Shown piece after piece: positions 1 to 5,732 of a stretch of DNA of 9,920 nt (the first letter of the stretch is position 1; each line of letters begins with the position of its first letter). Both the position numbers and the translations under genes were made by a program. The notes beneath the pieces were generated by a model. It saw only the letters and a program-made list of their open reading frames with translations. It had not been told where the DNA came from and ran no database searches. This DNA comes from Candidatus Zipacnadia bacterium (lineage in GTDB: Bacteria > Armatimonadota > Zipacnadia > Zipacnadales > Zipacnadaceae), in the NCBI GenBank assembly GCA_029821455.1, contig JALGTI010000099.1:1-9920 (forward strand). Reading direction: 5' to 3'.

Positions 1-899
1 GCTTTTCTGAGTGTTGCGCGGGCACCTTCGATCTGGTCCTCCCGCGTGCCGGCTTCAAGCAGCGCCAGCCGCTCCTGAGTTGACTTCAGGTCCGCCTGAG
101 CCGCTTCGTAGGCAGCGGTTGCCATATCGAGCTGTTGCTCGGAGATAGCCCCATCGCCGAATAGCTGCTCCGCGCGTTCGTGGTCCTTGCGGGCCTTGGT
201 GGCAGCAGTTCTGGCCTTCTCTACGGCCGCCCGGGCCTGTTCAAGCTCCTGGGGACGGGCACCGGCCTCCAGGTCGGTAAGCCGGGCGCGGGCCACCGCC
301 ACCTCGGCTCCAGCCGCCTGGAGCGCCGCTTCAGCCTGGCGGATCTCTTCCGGCCTGAGGCCCGCTTCCAACTCAGCCAGTTGTGCCTCTGCAGCTTCAA
401 GAGCCGCTGCCGCCTGTTTGACGCCCGCACGGGCGGTCTCTATCTCCTCCGGGCGCGCGCCGGCCTCCACGTCACCGTAGCGGGCCTCCGCAGTGCCCAC
501 TGCCGCTCTGGCCCGCTCAATCTCGCCGGCGGAGACAGCTTCCTGCAGGGCCAGTGCCTCTTCAGCCTGCCGGACACGTTCCCTGGCAGCCCGGACAGCA
601 GCCCTACTTTGGGCCAGTTGGGCGGAAGAGACATCGCTGGCGATCTCCGCCACAAGCTGCCCGCACGCCACCTCATCGCCCTTCTCGATTGGCCGGGCGA
701 GCACGATGCCGGCCACCTCGCTAGAAATCTCAATCGTACGCGCCTCGATGATGCCGCTGGCAGCGACGGTCTCAGCCGCCGGTGCTCCCAGCCCTCCGCA
801 CCACACTATGATTAGGGTGAGAATGATGCCGATTACGATGAGCACCAGGACGATGCGAAGCGGAATCGGCAGGCGCTGGAGTGGCGATTTATTGTGCAT
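1..899 (-). CDS. HlyD-family membrane fusion (periplasmic adaptor) protein, 3' end outside window
   Basis: This would be the periplasmic adaptor of an ABC-type or similar efflux/secretion pump, linking an inner-membrane transporter to an outer-membrane channel. The 299 visible residues show a short cytoplasmic N-terminus, one membrane helix at about 14-33, and a biotinyl/lipoyl-like half-motif at about 46-86 (VAASGIIEARTIEISSEVAG, then a KGDEV turn). A long Ala/Glu/Arg-rich coiled coil follows from about 92. The coiled coil contains the recurring LEAGxRPEEI segment typical of YbhG-like adaptors, at residues 144, 177 and 210, with a variant at 281. The sequence GAISEQQLD near 250-258 is also usual in this family. 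The ATG at 899 is preceded by AGGAGG at 909-914, nine bases away. The second lipoyl half, the beta-barrel and the transporter genes would lie left of the window. The family is firm; the substrate is unknown. Confidence 0.9.
   Translation of the reverse strand, partial: MHNKSPLQRLPIPLRIVLVLIVIGIILTLIIVWCGGLGAPAAETVAASGIIEARTIEISSEVAGIVLARPIEKGDEVACGQLVAEIASDVSSAQLAQSRAAVRAARERVRQAEEALALQEAVSAGEIERARAAVGTAEARYGDVEAGARPEEIETARAGVKQAAAALEAAEAQLAELEAGLRPEEIRQAEAALQAAGAEVAVARARLTDLEAGARPQELEQARAAVEKARTAATKARKDHERAEQLFGDGAISEQQLDMATAAYEAAQADLKSTQERLALLEAGTREDQIEGARATLRK
228..470 (-). repeat. Three tandem 33-residue (99-bp) repeats inside the HlyD coiled coil
   Basis: Within the adaptor, the segment V/LEAG-x-RP-E/Q-E-I/L-x-x-A-x-A recurs at residues 144, 177 and 210, an exact period of 33 codons. 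A less similar copy lies at residue 281 (LEAGTREDQIEGARA), out of that register. This looks like internal duplication lengthening the alpha-helical hairpin. LEAGxRPEE elements are known in this adaptor family, so the repeat supports the family call. Confidence 0.8.
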
Positions 900-908
900 C
901 TGCAGCAG

Positions 909-914
909 CCTCCT
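909..914 (-). promoter_or_regulatory. Ribosome binding site of the HlyD-family gene
   Basis: A consensus AGGAGG on the minus strand lies nine bases upstream of the ATG at 899 and fixes that start. It lies inside the last codons of the upstream remnant ORF, which overlaps the HlyD start by 11 bases. Confidence 0.75.
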
Positions 915-975
915 GCGGTACTTGGCAGGCGTATTTGGAGGACGTGCCGGACAATTCGGCCTGCTTTTCTGGTAT

Positions 976-1005
976 GTCACGAACTCTGTCATAGTTGTTC
1001 GTGAC
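976..1005. promoter_or_regulatory. 9-bp perfect inverted repeat upstream of the HlyD gene, possible operator
   Basis: The arms GTCACGAAC (976-984) and GTTCGTGAC (997-1005) are perfect reverse complements separated by 12 bases, 77-106 bases upstream of the adaptor's ATG. Arm length and total span (30 bp) fit an operator for a dimeric repressor such as a TetR-type protein, which often controls efflux operons. No repressor gene is visible, and no clear -35/-10 pair could be placed. It could instead be an RNA stem-loop or chance. Confidence 0.4.
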
Positions 1006-1195
1006 TAGCGACTCGTATGGGTCAAACTCACCGCCTACCCATTCTGTGAGTTCCTCGTACTCCGGATGCTTCGGATCTCGCAACGCCTCCAGCAAACCAT
1101 AGTAGCGCCAGATTGCCCCGCAATCTTCAGCCGGACAACCACCCCCGCTGCCGCGTCGCGTACACTTGGTTCCTAGCAAAGATATTCTTCCTTGC

Positions 1196-1324
1196 CTAGG
1201 CCGCAGCCACCTTCCGCACCAACAGATGCTCTCTCGTCCCCTGCCGCGTCTTGCGGATCAGCTTGGTGGTCTCACTGCCAGCCGACTGGGTTTGCTGTTT
1301 GCGCTTGGCTTCTAAACGAGCCAT
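1196..1324 (-). CDS. Small unknown basic protein, 42 residues
   Basis: The ORF begins with ATG at 1324, preceded by GGAGGA about seven bases upstream, and ends with TAG at 1196-1198. The product starts MARLEAKRKQQTQSAG and is rich in Lys, Arg and Gln. It has no signal peptide, membrane helix or Cys motif, and I recognise no family. It reads towards the pRiA4b-like remnant and the HlyD gene, with its stop 17 bases before the TTG of the remnant. The ribosome binding site is the main support. It could also be the surviving start of a longer gene that lost its end by deletion. Confidence 0.35.
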   Translation of the reverse strand: MARLEAKRKQQTQSAGSETTKLIRKTRQGTREHLLVRKVAAA

Positions 1325-1605
1325 CGTTGACTCCTCCCCATCGATACGATAATCTGCTTCAGGAGTGAGTCAAGCCGATCGGGGAAGGCGCCCTCGGGAC
1401 TGGCCGTACTCTCCGCAGAGCTACGCCCTGCTCCACCTCCGGCCGCTTCACCACTGCCCCCAGGTTACACCTTAGCCAACTGTCCATTCGTGTCCGGAAG
1501 GCGCTGAGGTCAAACACTGAACATTACGGGCCGAGGTCGCCCGGGCTACCTAATCAATGACGGATCAAGGCAGTGAGTCTTCGCAATGCCGATCGTGGGG
1601 CCGCC
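1325..1605. other. Gap without a recognisable gene
   Basis: I find no family-level match in either strand between the small ORF and the end of the C25-like gene. Short open stretches exist on the minus strand, for example one of about 55 codons that ends just inside the small ORF at 1324, but they lack a start codon with a ribosome binding site. I see no obvious rho-independent terminator for the C25-like gene. Confidence 0.5.
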
Positions 1606-4515
1606 CTAGGGAGCTGTGGGTCTCCTTGTTGGGGGTATGGGACGCACCACCGGTGCTCGAACAGGTGCGACGCCGATAGCTCTGACCGTCAGCTCTATCG
1701 GCTTGTCCACTAACGTCTCGTTGCCGGCCGCATCTGTGAGGCGTAGTCTGAAGTGGTGGTTACCAGTGGCCAGCCCCTGGGCCGGACGCAGGATGAACTT
1801 GCCGCCATGCCGGCTGAAGTCCGCCATTACCGACTCCTTGCCCTCAATAAGCTCAACCCAGGTGCCATTGTACTCAGTCTCACCGGTAAGCACAAAGTCC
1901 TGGGGGCCGCATATCGTAGGATACCGCAGATTGCGTGCAGTGGGCTTGCTCAGATGTACCTCCACGCGGAGCGTGCGGAGCCCCAGTGCCAAACGCATCT
2001 TGTCCGTGAGGCTTAGGGATAGCTGGTGCACTCCTTCGGAGAGCCCTTTGACCTTCAGCTGGAAGTTGCCCCTGTCGTCGGTAGTAGTCCCGGCCAGACG
2101 GCGGCGCCCTTCGTAGACAGCGACGCCCGTGCGCGGTTGCGCCTGTCCCTTGATAGTCATGTCTCCCGTAGCTGTGGAACGCGGACAATCCAGTTTGCTG
2201 ATCGGCTCCACGTGGCTGGCGACCATTGCCCGCACCTGGCTGCGCATCTGGGTGGGACTGCCCGCGCCGGTCTTGGGACCCGCGATGTCCGAGGTGGGAA
2301 TTCCGCCCAGTCGCAGAGAAGGATCGCCGAAGAGGAGAAACTTGTGAATATGGTGTGATTGGAAGGGGCTTTTACCGATCCAGTTGTTGCTGTACAGATA
2401 TTCGTTGGCGAATCGGGTCACCGTATAGTTCCACATATCGCCCAGACGACGGTTCCCTGCATCCCAGCCTTCAAAGAATATCTTGGCGAAGGGTATGGCC
2501 GCGGCGTTGACGCCGCTGTGAGAACCTATGAAGCCAACAGCACCAGAGAGGTTCCTGACCAGAAACGCCTCAGCCATTGACTCCACGTCCACGGTCGAGG
2601 GCTGGATTGCCATCGGCTCGGGACGCGGGTCCTCCCATCCGGTGTTCGGGGCAGTGGTCTGCGGCAGGTTGCCGCCAGTGTCCATATAGTAGTCGAATTC
2701 CTGGATATACTTGGCGGTGTCACAAGCCCGGGCAAAGACCACAGGCAGGCGCTCCTCATTGTGCAGGGAGTCAATGAGCCAGTCCCCATAGATGCCGCAC
2801 GTCCACCGCGCCCCATGGTCATAGCAGGCCACGAACCCGACCCCTTGGTTCAGCGCCTGGTTGATGCTATCCAGCCACTGCTGCCGCGTTGCTTGCTTGT
2901 CAGATGATTCCATAGTCTCGTAACCCGAGGGACGATAGCATTTGATGAAATCAAAGCCGGTGAGGGTGTGTTGCGAAAGCCAGTCCAGCCCCCCTTGGTC
3001 GTTAGCGTGGTCGGTTCCTCCATTAAACAGCAGCGCCTTATTAAACCAAGCCCCGGGCTGGGCGATTTCATACCCAAAGACCTTCGCGACATACCTGGCC
3101 ACCTCAATCTCGGTGGAGGCGGGCACACGCCCGACAGCCACGTCGGGCCGCAAGTCACATTGATCCTGATTTATCTGGGCAAAGTTCTGGGCTGCCTGGC
3201 CCTCGGCCGGTGGACCCCACCACTCCCCATAGACCTGGTTGCCGTCCGCGTCCCAGTCGTCGAACTGGCCGTTAGCCTTGAAGAGATCGGCGTAGTATAG
3301 TTCAGAGGCCGGCCGGCATATGCCCCAACTCACCCCTTGGTGACCTACCTTGGTGTACCGCACGGGGAAGGTATCCCCGTCGCCGACGAGCATCACGTAA
3401 CGCGTGCCGTGATTCTGGTAGGCACGAGCGATGGCCCGCTTGATTTTCTCGGGTAGGTCCCGATACCCGCTGAAACGCGGGTCCGAATCAATTGACTCGA
3501 GGCTGAGTATATTGCAGGAAATTCCGGACATGTTCTTCCAACTTCTCAGCCAGACCAACGGTGGGCGCAGCGCCGTGGGCGCAATAATGAGCAGTTCTGC
3601 TTCACCTTCGAGAGGATCATACCACACCGTAATTGTCCGTGACCCAGTGTTGCCCGCATAATCCTCTGCAGTTATGGTGATGCGGTTGCGGCCGTCGAAG
3701 ATGAGACCGTGCACACTGGGACTGCCGAACGGGTAGACCGGCGCTTGGCCCGAAAAGTAAACGCTTCCCGTACGCTCCTGACCGCCGGGGCCCTCCACCC
3801 GGATGCTCAGTGTCTTAAGCCTGACATCTTCATTAACTTGACCATCTAGAGGGAAGGCTGGATCCGGTGGCTCGAAGGAATCCAGGTGTTGTCGGTCCAC
3901 TGGCACCCGAATGATGACTTGTGGGGGTGTGTTGTCGGGTGCTCCGGCTGGCCCCACCATGGAAAAGGTAAGGTCGTCAATGGTCTCAAAGGCACTTCCT
4001 TCGTAATAGAGTTCGACCTTGCGAATGACGTTGCCTGCCACCGCCACGCTCATCGGCGTGGTAATAGGCGTGGGCCCAGGCCCGAGCATTCTTACCTGCT
4101 GGCTAACCTGGGTCCCATTAATGTTGTAGGCGCGCAGCTCGGCACGCCACTGACGTCCACCCGTGGGCAGTGCCAGCCCCACAAACATGCTCACGCTGGA
4201 TTGCGCCGCCGAAAAGTTGATCACCAAGGGCTGGCTGTCGAATTCTACTCCAGGCTTAAGCTTGGTGAGAGCCTTGCTGCCTGACCGGGTGCCCTGACCA
4301 GGCTGGAAAATGCGCGGCGCATCAGGGAAGGTAACTCCCACGCCTTGGTACTGGCTGAACACCGTGTCGTCTAACGGCAGGTTCTCGAAATCAATGACCA
4401 TTGCCCAAGCCGGCGCCATTGCCAATCCGAACGCGAGTACTGCTTGAAATACGAGCCGTCTAACGTTAGCATGCAGCCTTGACACAAAACTTACCCTGGA
4501 CATCGGAGTTGCCAT
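1606..4515 (-). CDS. Exported gingipain-like (peptidase C25 family) multidomain protein
   Basis: The 969-residue product is probably an exported cysteine endopeptidase of the gingipain type (clan CD, PF01364). Residues 1-38 form a signal peptide: Arg-rich start, hydrophobic core about 21-34, AWA before the likely cleavage. Residues 39-190 look like a beta-sandwich with a FENLP...GVGVTF opening. Residues 195-299 are Ig-like (DNTPPQV start, EDYAGNTG). The caspase-like domain spans about 305-737. It contains MLVGDGDTFP, RPDVAVGRVPAST, the His motif CYDHGARW (His567), the Cys motif PVVFARACD (Cys598) and the terminal LLFGDPSLRLGG. His and Cys are 31 residues apart, as expected for the catalytic dyad. 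Two further Ig-like domains follow (about 780-855 and 865-945), then a Pro/Arg-rich tail. I see no type IX sorting domain or PEP-CTERM. I chose the ATG at 4515 because GAGGAG lies eight bases upstream and a signal peptide follows; an in-frame ATG at 4674 would add 53 residues. Substrate unknown. Confidence 0.82.
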   Translation of the reverse strand: MATPMSRVSFVSRLHANVRRLVFQAVLAFGLAMAPAWAMVIDFENLPLDDTVFSQYQGVGVTFPDAPRIFQPGQGTRSGSKALTKLKPGVEFDSQPLVINFSAAQSSVSMFVGLALPTGGRQWRAELRAYNINGTQVSQQVRMLGPGPTPITTPMSVAVAGNVIRKVELYYEGSAFETIDDLTFSMVGPAGAPDNTPPQVIIRVPVDRQHLDSFEPPDPAFPLDGQVNEDVRLKTLSIRVEGPGGQERTGSVYFSGQAPVYPFGSPSVHGLIFDGRNRITITAEDYAGNTGSRTITVWYDPLEGEAELLIIAPTALRPPLVWLRSWKNMSGISCNILSLESIDSDPRFSGYRDLPEKIKRAIARAYQNHGTRYVMLVGDGDTFPVRYTKVGHQGVSWGICRPASELYYADLFKANGQFDDWDADGNQVYGEWWGPPAEGQAAQNFAQINQDQCDLRPDVAVGRVPASTEIEVARYVAKVFGYEIAQPGAWFNKALLFNGGTDHANDQGGLDWLSQHTLTGFDFIKCYRPSGYETMESSDKQATRQQWLDSINQALNQGVGFVACYDHGARWTCGIYGDWLIDSLHNEERLPVVFARACDTAKYIQEFDYYMDTGGNLPQTTAPNTGWEDPRPEPMAIQPSTVDVESMAEAFLVRNLSGAVGFIGSHSGVNAAAIPFAKIFFEGWDAGNRRLGDMWNYTVTRFANEYLYSNNWIGKSPFQSHHIHKFLLFGDPSLRLGGIPTSDIAGPKTGAGSPTQMRSQVRAMVASHVEPISKLDCPRSTATGDMTIKGQAQPRTGVAVYEGRRRLAGTTTDDRGNFQLKVKGLSEGVHQLSLSLTDKMRLALGLRTLRVEVHLSKPTARNLRYPTICGPQDFVLTGETEYNGTWVELIEGKESVMADFSRHGGKFILRPAQGLATGNHHFRLRLTDAAGNETLVDKPIELTVRAIGVAPVRAPVVRPIPPTRRPTAP

Positions 4516-4587
4516 ATGCTTCACTCCTCTGCGGCTAGACGCCATGGTCTTGACAAGCCGCGCATGCTGGCCGTGCGCTAGCGGCGC

Positions 4588-4603
4588 CAATACCGCCGTA
4601 TTG
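4588..4603. promoter_or_regulatory. 16-bp perfect palindrome upstream of the C25-like gene
   Basis: CAATAC and GTATTG flank the four-base centre CGCC, 73-88 bases upstream of the preferred start codon. It may be a small operator or half of a leader structure. If translation begins at the upstream ATG (4674) it would lie inside coding sequence. Its function is inferred from position only. Confidence 0.3.
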
Positions 4604-4610
4604 AGTACGG

Positions 4611-4641
4611 GGAAGTCCCGTGAACCCTCCTTGGGACTTCC
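4611..4641 (-). promoter_or_regulatory. Stem-loop with a Shine-Dalgarno-like loop in the C25-like gene leader
   Basis: On the minus strand, GGAAGTCCC and GGGACTTCC form a perfect 9-bp stem around a 13-base loop that contains AAGGAGGG. It lies 96-126 bases upstream of the ATG at 4515. No start codon follows the loop at normal spacing, so the loop is unlikely to be a simple ribosome binding site. It could act as an RNA control element or a protein-binding hairpin. It would be coding if the ATG at 4674 is used. Confidence 0.4.
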
Positions 4642-4670
4642 AATTGTACCCTGTTCGCTGCTGTCATGTT

Positions 4671-4685
4671 TCATAGTCGAGACAT
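4671..4685 (-). other. Four-codon upstream ORF with consensus ribosome binding site
   Basis: AGGAGG at 4691-4696 is five bases from an ATG at 4685 that opens the ORF Met-Ser-Arg-Leu-stop. Its TGA overlaps the upstream in-frame ATG of the C25-like gene at 4674 as ATGA. The arrangement could allow translational coupling into the long form of the exported protein, or it may be the leftover start of a lost gene. Confidence 0.3.
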
Positions 4686-4871
4686 CAGTTCCTCCTGGCT
4701 AGAACGTTTTCCTGCGGAAATCATCGATCGGAAGACGCAGGGCCGACTCGACGTTTCGAGCTCCGTGGCCGTAACCCCCGTTTCCCAACCTAGACCTGTA
4801 CCGTAGAAACCGGCCAGCCAGGGATCTTTCCAGCAGGCGGTGCGGGCGGCTTCAATAAGGCCGCACTTAAG

Positions 4872-5411
4872 CTCTTGTCGGTCTACAGTCGTCTGGCGGG
4901 CTACCCCGGATATCAATGCTGCCGACGGTCTCGCGAGGGACCCAGCTATGCGCCTGGTACTGAGCCGACGAGCGAGTGATCGACAGGCAGCCACGCGCAA
5001 CACGGTGGGACGCTTCGAGAGCGAGATACTCTCAGCCGAGGGCAACCGGGGAGGGTTGGCGGGACCTATTGGACCCGATTGTGAAACGGTACACCGAGTC
5101 CGGGCTGCGCAAGCAATTCCGGGGTGACGCTGGGTTTGCCCGCCCAGAGATCTAGGAGTACCTGGAAGAGCACGACTTCCTGTACGCCATCCGGTTGCCA
5201 GCCAACGCCGTGCTGGGGCCCTTGATCGAACCACACCTGGAGCGACCCGAGGCGCTGGAGTCGGGCGCACCCATGGTGACCTACCATAACTTGCTCTACC
5301 AGGCGGACACGTGGGATCGCCCGCGTCGGGTGGTGTCCAAGATCGAGTGGCACGCCGGGGAGTTATTTGCGCGGGTCGGCTTCATCGTAACTAACCGTAC
5401 CGATCATGGCG
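4872..5411 (+). pseudogene. Decayed IS1380-family transposase remnant
   Basis: Three blocks match IS1380-family transposases in order. The first, from 4872, reads SVYSRLAGY. The second, from 4909 in another frame, reads DINAADGLARDPAMR, then SRRASDRQAA and VGRFESEIL. The third, from 5051 in a third frame, reads GWRDLLDPIVKRY, FRGDAGFARPEI, stop, EYLEEHDFLYAIRLPAN and further IEWHAGELFARVGFIVTN. The lesions are a frameshift near 4904-4908, a deletion near 5045-5050 and a TAG at 5153-5155. The deletion removes the stretch that normally carries the first catalytic Asp. After the VTN motif (about 5400) the usual C-terminal third is missing. Intact members are around 440-460 residues. The element cannot encode an active transposase. 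Terminal inverted repeats and target duplications were not found. Confidence 0.85.
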
Positions 5412-5681
5412 TTTCTGCCGGGACGGGGGCGCCATCACGCGTCGTCGCAAGCTCGGCAGCGAGAACAAGGCCCATAGACCCTCACGACTGGTGGCAGTAC
5501 CTGTCGTTCTTGGCTTTCGCGGCCTGGTGTGCAGGTTTCTGATACTCAGATGGTGAAGTACCGTTCCGAGTGGCTGACCCTTCAGCCGACTGTCCGGATA
5601 CGCAGTCTCAAGTGGCGATCCGGGGATGCAGAATGTGGGCGGCGACCACCAGTGCGTGGCCATTTTTTGCAGGAGGTAGCG
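5411..5681. other. Gap between the IS remnant and the beta-helix gene
   Basis: I recognise no gene here. It presumably holds the lost 3' part of the IS1380 remnant and the leader of the beta-helix gene. No confident promoter could be placed. A six-T run (5663-5668) directly precedes the ribosome binding site. Confidence 0.4.
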
Positions 5682-5732
5682 GTGATATCATGCGCCAGGG
5701 TGTGTGTGAACTGTGTCTGTTTGTTCTCCTGA
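5682..5732 (+). other. Possible 16-codon leader ORF overlapping the beta-helix gene start
   Basis: AGGAGG at 5671-5676 is five bases from a GTG at 5682. This opens a 16-codon ORF (starting V/M-ISCARVCVN, Cys-rich) that ends at 5732 and overlaps the first 43 bases of the beta-helix gene in another frame. The same AGGAGG is 13 bases from the beta-helix ATG at 5690, longer than ideal. The short ORF could be a translated leader or simply chance. Confidence 0.2.

Larger units (their letters stand above)
889..1179 (-). pseudogene. C-terminal remnant of a pRiA4b ORF-3-like protein
   Basis: The 96 codons from a TTG at 1179 contain CPAEDCG at residues 15-21, then YYGLLEALRDPKHPEYEEL and EWVGGEFDP. 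This matches the conserved C-terminus of the plasmid pRiA4b ORF-3-like family (PF07929), whose usual motifs are CPPEDCGG, LLEAL.DP.HPEHEE and EW.GG.FDPE. Family members are normally about 180 residues or more. Here everything before the CPAED motif is missing, and the frame upstream encodes nothing recognisable. The tail after FDP is not family-like, and it runs 11 bases into the HlyD gene. The start codon is doubtful. It may be a dead fragment whose sequence now acts as the leader of the HlyD gene. I am fairly sure of the family and less sure that nothing functional remains. Confidence 0.65.

Noticed and set aside
180..815. 211-codon plus-strand ORF
   Set aside because: It is antisense to the HlyD-family gene, whose domain pattern is clear. 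Its low-complexity composition mirrors the coiled coil.
4643..4648. Minus-strand TACAAT as a -10 box for the C25-like gene
   Set aside because: At 17-base spacing the -35 would be AAACAT, a poor match, and transcription would start inside the stem-loop.
4747..4760. CTCGA/TCGAG hairpin with a four-base loop
   Set aside because: A five-bp inverted repeat is common by chance in high-GC DNA, and nothing around it suggests a riboswitch.
4671..5270. 199-codon minus-strand ORF
   Set aside because: It lies opposite the IS1380 remnant and reads as Arg/Ala/Ser-rich sequence with no family features. Only its last codons (the Met-Ser-Arg-Leu mini-ORF) have a ribosome binding site.
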